A stretch of 29,592 nucleotides of DNA from positions 1 through 29,592 of IMG/VR virus record IMGVR_UViG_3300042691_027337; one strand, 5' to 3'. Origin of the DNA: a virus. The position numbers and the translations under genes were made by a program. The notes beneath the pieces were generated by a model, which was given only the letters and a program-made list of their open reading frames with translations, ran no database searches and had not been told where the DNA came from. Positions 14,087 through 20,674 of this stretch are shown here, one piece after another; within the stretch, counting starts at the first letter, position 1, and the number at the start of each line of letters is the position of its first letter.

Positions 14087-15235
14087 TTACCTCCGGGTGC
14101 CAGGCGCGGACAGCGCCATCCCGAGAATGTCACCGAGCGAGATATTCTCGCCGCCGGTGGCGATGTAGCGGCCGTCCCGGTCGTCGTTCGCGACGCGAAG
14201 CCCGCGGTAGCTGTCCGGGACAGCAGCCGGGCGGGCCACGCCGCCGGTTCCCGGGGCCTCCGGGGGGCGCGCGACAGGCGCGGGCGCGATCATCTGACGC
14301 GGGGGCCTCGCGACCGGGGCGACGCGCGCCATCGGACGCGCGACGGGTGCGCGCAGGTCGTCGGGGACCTGCGAGGGATAGTCCGGCAGCGGCGGGAAGC
14401 CGGGGTCGTTCTGGGTGAGAGGTGCGTGGTCCCCGAAGCCCTGGGCGTCCGGGAACGGCGCGCGCGCGATCGGCGCCACGAAGCCGCCGGGGGAGCCCTG
14501 CTCAGCCGGGGCGTCGAAACCCTGTCCAGTGTAGGACACCGGGAGCGCCATGCCGGGCCGGAGGCCGGGAAGGTTCGGCGCTTGAGCCATGCCGACCGAG
14601 GGGGGTGTGCGCGGCGAGAAACCCCCGGGGGAGCCCTGTTCAGCCATGCCGCCGAAGGGGCGCGACGCCGGGACCGTGCCACCGGGGGAGCCATATTCCG
14701 CCGGTCCGTCGAAGCCTTGGCCGGCGTAGGACATCGGGAGCGCCATGCCGGGCCGGAGCGCGGGGAGCCCTGCCGGCTGCGCCATGCCGAAGGACGAGAG
14801 CCCCGCGGCAGGGGAACCCTGCTCGGGGGCGCCTTGAAAGCCGCGGGGCGGCGGCGGAACCGTGCCCGACATCGAGCCCTGTTCCGGGGCGCCCTGGAAC
14901 GGCGGGCGGGCGAATGGCGCGGGGCGCAACACGGCCGGATCGAGCGGAGACGTCACGGCGCGCCGGACTGGATTGAAGGCCATGGGGCCTCCGGGGATCG
15001 GGGTCGGAAATGCGCCGAAGCCCGCGCTGGGGCTGGCGCCAGGCAGCGGCATCGCGTTGAAGGAACCGGCGATGTCGGGCGGCGCGAGAGGGATGGCGTT
15101 GAAGGAACCCGGCAGGTTCGGCGCGGGGAGCGGGCCGCCGCCGGGAGCGCCGCGGAGCGCATTGAAAGCGCCGAAGAGGTCAGGCGCCCCCAAACCCCCC
15201 GAAAGTGCCTGTGTCGAGCCGTTCGTCGGACACAT
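14087..15235 (-). CDS. Pro/Gly-rich repeat protein of the virion module (382 aa)
   Basis: Low-complexity protein not matching any family I know. The N-terminus begins M-C-P-T-N-G-S and has three units of (N/D)-(L/I)-x-G-(A/S)-F-N-A-x (residues 19-27, 40-48, 56-64). The middle has five copies of F-x-(G/A)-x-x-E-(Q/Y)-G-S (113-121, 133-141, 175-183, 194-202, 240-248). Two of these belong to a 37-residue duplication (150-186 and 215-251). The C-terminus is Pro/Arg-rich, ending in a more ordered segment from about residue 340. AAGGAG lies eight bases before the ATG at 15235, so the 56-base overlap with the upstream gene is real. An elongated spacer or internal-core structural role is plausible but unproven. 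Confidence 0.82.
   Translation of the reverse strand: MCPTNGSTQALSGGLGAPDLFGAFNALRGAPGGGPLPAPNLPGSFNAIPLAPPDIAGSFNAMPLPGASPSAGFGAFPTPIPGGPMAFNPVRRAVTSPLDPAVLRPAPFARPPFQGAPEQGSMSGTVPPPPRGFQGAPEQGSPAAGLSSFGMAQPAGLPALRPGMALPMSYAGQGFDGPAEYGSPGGTVPASRPFGGMAEQGSPGGFSPRTPPSVGMAQAPNLPGLRPGMALPVSYTGQGFDAPAEQGSPGGFVAPIARAPFPDAQGFGDHAPLTQNDPGFPPLPDYPSQVPDDLRAPVARPMARVAPVARPPRQMIAPAPVARPPEAPGTGGVARPAAVPDSYRGLRVANDDRDGRYIATGGENISLGDILGMALSAPGTRR
14483..14899 (-). repeat. Repeat array inside the Pro/Gly-rich protein gene
   Basis: Encodes five degenerate F-x-x-x-x-E-Q-G-S units, of which two lie in a near-identical 37-residue duplication whose copies differ by only about eight residues. The DNA units are correspondingly similar (for example the region 14505-14555 against 14700-14750), so unequal recombination could change copy number between relatives. 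Confidence 0.75.
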
Positions 15236-15719
15236 GCCACAAGCTCCTTGTCCTGTCTCGCCCCCACGAATAGAGGACGAAGGTCTCGCCGTTCTTCCCG
15301 AAGTTGGTCAGGGTGTGCTCCTGCACGCCACCGAGCAATTCGAGCCACTTTCGCGCGTCCTGATGCGCCTCCAGCGCGTAGCACTGAGCACGGATCGCAC
15401 CGGCATTATACAGGGCCGGCAACATGAAACTACGTGCGTGTCTTGTTAGCTTCAGGACGACCTCGGGCCACCGATCTGTCCCGTAGGCCCACAGGTTCCA
15501 CACCCGCGGCCAGAGGGGAACGGCGCCAAGCGCAGCGACCGGCTCCTGGTCCCGGTAGGCGATCCACTGGAAGGCGCCGGTGTTGAACGTGTCCAGCGCC
15601 AGGGCCTCCGGGTCCTCGGTGTGGCGCACCGCGAAAATCTCTTCTTTGTCCCGGACACGGAGGTTCGCGGCGATATAGGCCAGATGCTCCAGGACAGGCG
15701 GACCCAGGACCGCCGGCAT
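15180..15719 (-). CDS. T7 gp13-like / GNAT-fold internal virion protein (179 aa)
   Basis: The pattern A-L-A-L-D-T-F-N-T-G-A-F-Q-W-I-A-Y-R-D-Q-E-P-V-A-A-L-G-A followed by W-x-x-W-A-Y-G-T-D-R-W and a helical run with R-A-Q-C-Y-A-L-E, then W-L-E-L-L-G and a C-terminal F-V-L-Y-S-W, is typical of phage proteins related to T7 gp13 and often labelled acetyltransferase-like. The fold is probably GNAT-derived; whether it binds acetyl-CoA cannot be judged, and the family is usually regarded as needed for virion assembly. The ATG at 15719 overlaps the previous stop as ATGA. The 3' end overlaps the next gene by 56 bases in another frame and contains runs of six and five G. Confidence 0.82.
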   Translation of the reverse strand: MPAVLGPPVLEHLAYIAANLRVRDKEEIFAVRHTEDPEALALDTFNTGAFQWIAYRDQEPVAALGAVPLWPRVWNLWAYGTDRWPEVVLKLTRHARSFMLPALYNAGAIRAQCYALEAHQDARKWLELLGGVQEHTLTNFGKNGETFVLYSWGRDRTRSLWHVSDERLDTGTFGGFGGA

Positions 15720-17137
15720 CAATCGTCCTCGGCCATTTCGTGGTGGATCGCGATGGCGCCGACGCGCGCCGGGCCGGTGCCCTGCGAGGTCATCCGGATG
15801 GCGATGTGGGTGCCGTAGCCCTGGACCGGGATGCGTGCGAGCGAATAGGTGGATTGGCTGAATGTGCCGATGTTGACCCAGGCGTCCGGGGCCAGGGGGT
15901 CGAAGTTGACCTCCACCATCCAGGAGCCTTCGATCGCCGCGTCGAAACCGACGAAACTCTTGTAGTGCGCCGGCTTGCCCAGGTCCAACATGGGCGTCTC
16001 GAACTGACACTGGGTCGTGTCGTATTCGGCGGCCAGGGTGTTCCCGGGGATGTAGTTGTCCAGCGCCGTGGCGGCACTGGTGAACCCGCCATAGACATAG
16101 ACGTCGTTTCCGGAGCGCAGGACCACGCGATTACCTGCGGCGACTGCATAGTCCACCGTGAAGGGCAACGTGAAGATGCTCCAGGCCGTGACCTTCGTCG
16201 CCGGATAGTAGGACAAGACATAAATATTGTCGTTCCACACCAACCAGAAATGCCCGGTCATGGGCTCGATGAGGCCCTTGATCCGGTCCGCGTCCGCCGA
16301 GGACATGGACAGCCGGCGCTCGGTGATGATCGGGTCGATAGGCGAGCCGATGTCGTTGACCACGGCAGAGTTCGAGCCGTCACGCGCACGGACAGACCTG
16401 ATCCCGGTCGTGGACAGGAACAGGACGTCCCCAGAGCCATAGCGCGCGACACCCTGGGACGCGACCAGGCCGATGTTCCCGAGCACCTGGATGATCTGGT
16501 TCAGGTTCGGGTCCGGGTCCATGAACCACACCTGGACCGCGCGGCGCCCGAGCAGAATGATGTTGTTGTAATACTCTTCGATACCGAGAAGGTCTGCGCT
16601 GCCCTGGTCCTGGGTCGTGACGTCGATGAAGCCCGAGCCGGCCCCGGCGAAGTCGCTGGGCGCGTTGACCGCGGAGAACCGGACCAGGTCGCCCTCGACC
16701 ACATACATTTTCGACTTGTGGGCGCGCGAGGCGAGCCCGCTGGCGGCCACCACCTGCGTGCCACTGTAGAACCGGCGGGTGGACGCATCGCTCATCCGGG
16801 CGATGACGAAGAGCCCGGTCTGGAAACTGTCCGCGTCCAGCACCCGGCTGATCGTGGGGGAGCCCGAGCTGGGCGTGAGCTTCTGGTAAATCAGCGGCGC
16901 GGGGACGGAAACGCCGGTATCCGTGCCGAAGGTGTAGAGGCTGTTGCTGACGGCGGCGATGCCCGCCGTGTTAGCGGGGGCAGTCGCCAGGAGCGCGAAC
17001 TTGCGGCGCTTCTCAATCTCGCCGCCGGCGTTCACGAAGCCGTTGTTGAGCGTGCGAAGCGAGCCGGGCTTGGCGGTGATCGTCGTCTTGCGGACGTCCA
17101 CCCCGGCCGCGAAGTCCTCCAGCATGAAGTAGGCCAT
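15719..17137 (-). CDS. Tail tubular B-like / packaged-DNA stabilisation protein (472 aa)
   Basis: Predicted beta-rich throughout. The N-terminus A-G-V-D-V-R-K-T-T-I-T-A-K-P-G-S-L-R-T-L-N-N-G-F-V-N, then G-G-E-I-E-K-R-R-K-F, is the hallmark start of short-tail phage nozzle or stabilisation proteins (T7 gp12-like, P22 gp10-like). The middle region contains beta-propeller-like strands (V-Q-V-W-F-M-D-P-D-P, G-I-R-S-V-R-A-R-D-G) and the C-terminus is a jelly-roll-like beta region. It follows the tail tubular A-like gene by nine bases, the usual gp11-gp12 order. It would close the tail tube below the portal. The exact subfamily is not decided from sequence alone. Confidence 0.87.
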   Translation of the reverse strand: MAYFMLEDFAAGVDVRKTTITAKPGSLRTLNNGFVNAGGEIEKRRKFALLATAPANTAGIAAVSNSLYTFGTDTGVSVPAPLIYQKLTPSSGSPTISRVLDADSFQTGLFVIARMSDASTRRFYSGTQVVAASGLASRAHKSKMYVVEGDLVRFSAVNAPSDFAGAGSGFIDVTTQDQGSADLLGIEEYYNNIILLGRRAVQVWFMDPDPNLNQIIQVLGNIGLVASQGVARYGSGDVLFLSTTGIRSVRARDGSNSAVVNDIGSPIDPIITERRLSMSSADADRIKGLIEPMTGHFWLVWNDNIYVLSYYPATKVTAWSIFTLPFTVDYAVAAGNRVVLRSGNDVYVYGGFTSAATALDNYIPGNTLAAEYDTTQCQFETPMLDLGKPAHYKSFVGFDAAIEGSWMVEVNFDPLAPDAWVNIGTFSQSTYSLARIPVQGYGTHIAIRMTSQGTGPARVGAIAIHHEMAEDD

Positions 17138-17146
17138 GCCATCACC

Positions 17147-17860
17147 TCACGAGCCGGAGCCGTAGCCGGGCGGAATGAAGTCGATGCCTGGCCGGCCGAC
17201 GTTCCGCTGGGCGCCGCCGCCCATCACGAACGGCTCGGTCTTGTTGCCGCCCTGCCGGGCCTTGAGCATCCGGAGGAACTGCTGGGCCTTCTGGAGCTTG
17301 AGCTGGGCGTCCTCCCGCTTCATCTGGGCAAGGACTTCGGCCGCGGCGTAGAGGACGATCAGGGTGCCGTCCAGGGTTGCCACGTCGCTGGTGGCGACGA
17401 GCGGCCCCAGGGCCTTGCGACCGCGCATCCGGAGCGTGCCGGACTGGGAGGGGATCGGCCACACCTGGAACTGGTTGAGCCCGCCGTCGGCGTAGTGTTC
17501 CCACTTCTGCGGCGGGAACGTCCGGAAGTCGTCGTCCGAGTTGTAGACGTTGAAGTCGTCCGGTGTGATGCTGTAGCTGATCGGCTCCCACCGGGTTCCG
17601 TAGAGGACCCACGCCTGATTGACCGTCTCGAACGCGAGGTCCGCCGGGTAGTTGTAATACCGGGTGCCGTTCAGGAGCGGGACATCCCTGGACACGACCA
17701 GGCGGGGCCAGTCGTGCTGAACATAGAGTTCTTCCTGGACACGCCGAAGAAGGTTCTTCAGCGCGTCCTGGTGGTTGAGCCCATGGGCCACGTTCTGGCT
17801 CATGTGGGTCTCGGCCTTCAGCCGATCCAGCATTTCCGCGAGCGTGAGACCCATGGGCAT
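17147..17860 (-). CDS. Head-tail adaptor / tail tubular A-like protein (237 aa)
   Basis: Starts with helices (L-A-E-M-L-D-R-L-K-A-E) and then the pattern L-L-R-R-V-Q-E-E-L-Y-V-Q-H-D-W-P, followed by a beta region (Y-Y-N-Y-P-A-D-L, W-x-P-I-S-Y-S-I-T-P-D-D-F) and Q-V-W-P-I-P-S-Q-S-G-T-L-R-M-R-G. A final helical segment L-A-Q-M-K-R-E-D-A-Q-L-K-L-Q-K-A-Q follows. This is the organisation of T7 gp11-like tail tubular A and P22-type adaptor proteins, which form a ring under the portal. A second in-frame ATG lies six bases downstream; 17860 is preferred because AAGGGG is eight bases upstream of it. Confidence 0.87.
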   Translation of the reverse strand: MPMGLTLAEMLDRLKAETHMSQNVAHGLNHQDALKNLLRRVQEELYVQHDWPRLVVSRDVPLLNGTRYYNYPADLAFETVNQAWVLYGTRWEPISYSITPDDFNVYNSDDDFRTFPPQKWEHYADGGLNQFQVWPIPSQSGTLRMRGRKALGPLVATSDVATLDGTLIVLYAAAEVLAQMKREDAQLKLQKAQQFLRMLKARQGGNKTEPFVMGGGAQRNVGRPGIDFIPPGYGSGS

Positions 17861-17872
17861 GATCGTGTCCCC

Positions 17873-18355
17873 TTAGACCTGGCCGTCGATCGACGGGTCC
17901 ACGGCGCCGTCGGGCGCCGCGTCGTCTTCCTCGGTGTCCGCCGAGCCGGTGGCTGCGAAGGGATCGACGTCGTCGGACAGGTTGGTGGCTTCGGCGCGGG
18001 CCTTGGCGACGCGCTTGCCGGCGGCCTTGCCCTTGGGGGTCTTCTCGACGCCGCGGGGCGAGCTGTCGAAAGACACGATGCGGGTGTCGCGCAGTGGCAG
18101 CGAGGTCGCCACGCCGGGGAAGAGCTGGTCGATGATGCTCGATCCGTAGATCGCGTTGAGGCGCTTGCGTTCGTCGCCCTGATGGCGCTGGACCTCGCCC
18201 ATGTCGCGGACATTGGTGATCGCGCCTTCGCCGTGCAGAAACTCCAGAACGCACCGCTCCGGGAAAGAGACCGGATTGTCCACGCCACGATGGACCACGT
18301 TGCGAATGTCGCCTGCGAGCGCGACGTCGCAGATCAAGAGCTGGAACTTGTCCAC
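17873..18355 (-). CDS. Uncharacterised virion-region protein (160 aa)
   Basis: I do not recognise a family. The first 90 residues look folded, with V-R-D-M-G-E-V-Q-R-H-Q-G-D-E-R-K-R-L-N-A-I-Y-G in the middle. The last 70 residues are Lys/Ala-rich and then Asp/Glu-rich and acidic (S-A-D-T-E-E-D-D-A-A-P-D), probably disordered. Start: a GTG at 18355 is chosen since GGAG lies six bases upstream and just after the hairpin that follows the capsid gene; the in-frame ATG at 18409 would place that hairpin inside the coding region and encode a low-complexity leader. Located between major capsid and adaptor genes, it may be a capsid accessory or connector protein; that is context only. Confidence 0.72.
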   Translation of the reverse strand: MDKFQLLICDVALAGDIRNVVHRGVDNPVSFPERCVLEFLHGEGAITNVRDMGEVQRHQGDERKRLNAIYGSSIIDQLFPGVATSLPLRDTRIVSFDSSPRGVEKTPKGKAAGKRVAKARAEATNLSDDVDPFAATGSADTEEDDAAPDGAVDPSIDGQV

Positions 18356-18375
18356 GGTGTTCTCCAAGGGTTGAA

Positions 18376-18401
18376 CCCCGGACGTCTTGCGACGTCCGGG
18401 G
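18376..18401 (-). terminator. Strong hairpin after the major capsid gene
   Basis: A perfect 11-base-pair stem CCCCGGACGTC/GACGTCCGGGG encloses a tetraloop that reads GCAA (GNRA type) on the transcribed minus strand. It begins 13 bases past the capsid stop and ends just before the ribosome site of the next gene. There is no U-run, so it probably acts as an attenuator or mRNA-stabilising 3' end that lets capsid message exceed downstream message. Confidence 0.75.
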
Positions 18402-18413
18402 CGTTTCAAGACA

Positions 18414-19490
18414 TCAGACGATGTCGATGACGAGCGCGGAGTTGAGCTGCCGCGCCACGAGCTGGCCGGTCGAAGTGACCGAACGGTAGAGGACGAACTG
18501 GTTGTAGGGCCGTGCCGGCGTGTGCTGGCGGCGCCACTCCCCTTCCATCTTCATCGGGTAGATATGACGGGGGTCATACCAATAACCGCGCTTCTGGAGG
18601 CTGAGGTCGTCCAGGGTCGGATCATACATAATTTCCACCCCGTCGAACGACAGCGCGCCCATGGCGCCGTCCTGCTTCCCGCGGAAACCGTTCTGCGAGT
18701 AGTAGCCGTTGGCTCGCATTTCGGTCTCCATGGCGCCGATGAAATCGGAGCCGGCGAGGAAGACGCTCGGCTTGCCGCCGAACCGCATGAGCTGCCGCTT
18801 CTCGACCTGGAGGGTCTGGATCAGCGTGCCGCCATTGGCCGGGGACGAGGTCACGGCGCCGGAGCCGCCGGCTGCCGCGTGGGCCGCCGTGCGGGCACGG
18901 TTCCGCCACCAGGTCGTGGTCGCGCGGTTGATGCCGCCGTAGGTCCCCGTCGTCGGGTTCGCCACGATTGCCGCGCGGATGCCGGCGAGCGCCTTGGCGT
19001 CGGACGTGCCGTCGCCCCACCAGAGGGTGTTCAGCGAACGCGCGTAACGCTCACCGAAGTCCTGGAGCTTCGTCTCCAGCAGGCCGACCAGGACGGTCAT
19101 TTCCCGCTTGGAGTGCGTGGTGGTGCCCTCGCCGTTCGTGTCGGTCACGGACAGGCCGTCGATCTTCAGCTCGGTGTGGGTGAGCGTCAGGCCGATGTGG
19201 TGCTCGCGCCAAGCGAAGTTCGCGCGCTTGTTGTTCGCCGGGGTGTAGAAGTTGACGGTGTCGTTGTGGGTGAAGCCAACGAGGCTATCGTTGACGCCAG
19301 CCGCGCCGAAGTCACCGATCACGGCGACCGAGAGGTCGCCCTTGCCGCCGGGGAACGTCTTGGCGTTGCGCTCCATGATGTCCAGGAGCGGCTTGCTCTG
19401 GATCGTCTGAAGGAACGCTTCGCCCTTGTTCATGTAGAAGTCGAGCGCCGAGTTGGCGATGTTGGTCAGTTCGTCAGCCGTGAAGGCCAT
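18414..19490 (-). CDS. Major capsid protein (358 aa)
   Basis: Head-shell protein of the HK97-fold type, identified by pattern: an N-terminal helix with S-K-P-L-L-D-I-M-E-R-N-A-K-T-F-P-G-G-K-G, then N-D-T-V-N-F-Y-T-P-A-N-N-K-R-A-N-F-A-W-R-E-H-H-I-G, and later G-S-D-F-I-G-A-M-E-T-E-M-R-A-N-G-Y-Y, all typical of a capsid family widespread in podoviruses. The C-terminus ends in beta strands (N-S-A-L-V-I-D-I-V). It follows the scaffold gene by 14 bases, the normal scaffold-coat order. Expression is probably raised by the hairpins on either side of the scaffold-capsid pair. Asp-Ser at residues 67-68 is written GAT-AGC, one of the cases that avoids a GANTC site. Confidence 0.93.
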   Translation of the reverse strand: MAFTADELTNIANSALDFYMNKGEAFLQTIQSKPLLDIMERNAKTFPGGKGDLSVAVIGDFGAAGVNDSLVGFTHNDTVNFYTPANNKRANFAWREHHIGLTLTHTELKIDGLSVTDTNGEGTTTHSKREMTVLVGLLETKLQDFGERYARSLNTLWWGDGTSDAKALAGIRAAIVANPTTGTYGGINRATTTWWRNRARTAAHAAAGGSGAVTSSPANGGTLIQTLQVEKRQLMRFGGKPSVFLAGSDFIGAMETEMRANGYYSQNGFRGKQDGAMGALSFDGVEIMYDPTLDDLSLQKRGYWYDPRHIYPMKMEGEWRRQHTPARPYNQFVLYRSVTSTGQLVARQLNSALVIDIV

Positions 19491-19504
19491 TGGAGGTCAC
19501 TCCG

Positions 19505-20584
19505 TCAGGAGGCCCTGGTCCGCTGGAGACCCTGGAGGACGGCGTCCATCAGGGACTTCGGCTCGGGAGCCAGAGCATTCGTTGGGGTCTGACCGCCGGT
19601 CGGGACACGGAGCGTCGGCTTGGGCGCGGGACGGAACGCCGTGAACGTCTTGTTCACTTCGTCCAGGGCCTTCTCGGCTAGCGAGAGGGCTTCCTGCGGC
19701 GACCGGGGGGCGCCGTGTTCCGCGATGAGGGCCTGGGCATACCGTTGAACGGCGGCCTGCTTGGCGCCGTAGTCCGGGTCACGCGCTTGGACGCCCGTCT
19801 CCCAGGTCGCCACGGCGGTCCGGATGGACGTGGCCGCGGCCTGTTGGCGTTCTACCGCCTGCGTCTGGGAAAGCTCCTGGACCTGAGCCGTCGCGATGTT
19901 CGCCTGATGGCGAGACCGGACCAGCTCGCGCGCCGCGTCCTCGGGCATGAGCCCGTTGTCCACTTGCTGCCGGAGGTCGTCAGGGAGGCGGACCCCCATG
20001 GCTTCCTCGGCATACTGGACATAGGGGCGGACAGCCTGGAGGAACGAGTTGAAGTCCCCGCGCTTCAGCGCCGCGCCAGCCGTCAGGAGTTGGCCGAACT
20101 CACCCTCGGAAATTCGACTTTCCGCGATGAAACCCTGCACGTCCTGGAACTGACGAGCGAGAGGCTGGAGGGTTTCCAGCTCGCCCCGGAGGGCATCACG
20201 CTCGGCCTGGAACTGCTTTCCCCGCTGCACCAGCTCCCGAATGCGGTCCTGGGCCTTGGGCGTGTATGCCTTCAGCTCTTCCGCGGTCGGTTCCTGGAAC
20301 TCTGGAGACGGTTCGTCCTTTGCAGGAGAACCGGGTTCCGGCTCCGGCTTGTCCGAGGTCGCGGGCGACGCAAGCACGTCGTCCTCTTCCTTGGGAGGCG
20401 CCGCCTGCATGACCACCGAAAGGAGGTCAGCCTTCGTTTCCTCGGCCGGGGTTCCGCTGGACGACGTCGGGTTATTTACGTCCTGGCCGATGGACGGAGC
20501 GGCCTGCGGGTTAACGTCCTGCGAAGAGACTTCCTTGTCCGGGCTGGACGACGCCCCGGAATTAACGTCCTGCTTGGGGTCCAC
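19505..20584 (-). CDS. Capsid assembly scaffolding protein (359 aa)
   Basis: Highly charged, Gln/Glu/Ala-rich and helical, located directly upstream of the major capsid gene, as scaffolding proteins are. Residues 1-100 are an acidic, Ser/Pro-rich disordered region with three Q-D-V-N units (residues 5-8, 22-25, 34-37). Residues 105-150 form a coiled coil (R-I-R-E-L-V-Q-R-G-K-Q-F-Q-A-E-R-D-A). The C-terminal 60 residues include S-L-A-E-K-A-L-D-E-V-N-K-T-F and a basic tail, the usual coat-binding end. It starts at GTG with AGGAGCG seven bases upstream. Function is inferred from composition and position; sequence alone gives no enzymatic hint and no protease domain. Confidence 0.85.
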   Translation of the reverse strand: MDPKQDVNSGASSSPDKEVSSQDVNPQAAPSIGQDVNNPTSSSGTPAEETKADLLSVVMQAAPPKEEDDVLASPATSDKPEPEPGSPAKDEPSPEFQEPTAEELKAYTPKAQDRIRELVQRGKQFQAERDALRGELETLQPLARQFQDVQGFIAESRISEGEFGQLLTAGAALKRGDFNSFLQAVRPYVQYAEEAMGVRLPDDLRQQVDNGLMPEDAARELVRSRHQANIATAQVQELSQTQAVERQQAAATSIRTAVATWETGVQARDPDYGAKQAAVQRYAQALIAEHGAPRSPQEALSLAEKALDEVNKTFTAFRPAPKPTLRVPTGGQTPTNALAPEPKSLMDAVLQGLQRTRAS

Positions 20585-20627
20585 GCTGGATCGCTCCTAT
20601 GAGTTGGACGCTCACAGGATAGAAGTT

Positions 20628-20667
20628 CGTCCTGCGTGTCTTCAAGCCTCACAAGACACGCAAGACG
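20628..20667 (-). terminator. Long hairpin between portal and scaffold genes
   Basis: Arms 20628-20642 and 20653-20667 pair in 14 of 15 positions (core TGCGTGTCTT/AAGACACGCA) around a 10-base loop. It lies between the portal stop (20675) and the scaffold start (20584). No U-run follows on the minus strand. An attenuator, an RNase III-type processing site or a stability element are the likely roles. Confidence 0.7.
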
Positions 20668-20674
20668 ATCGTGG

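Noticed and set aside
14483-15181. Repeat clusters as a CRISPR array.
   Set aside because: Repeats are in-frame, degenerate and of protein-coding character, without uniform repeats and unique spacers.
17873-18409. Connector-region gene starting at ATG 18409.
   Set aside because: It would place the 11-bp hairpin after the capsid gene inside the coding region; GTG 18355 has a well-spaced GGAG.
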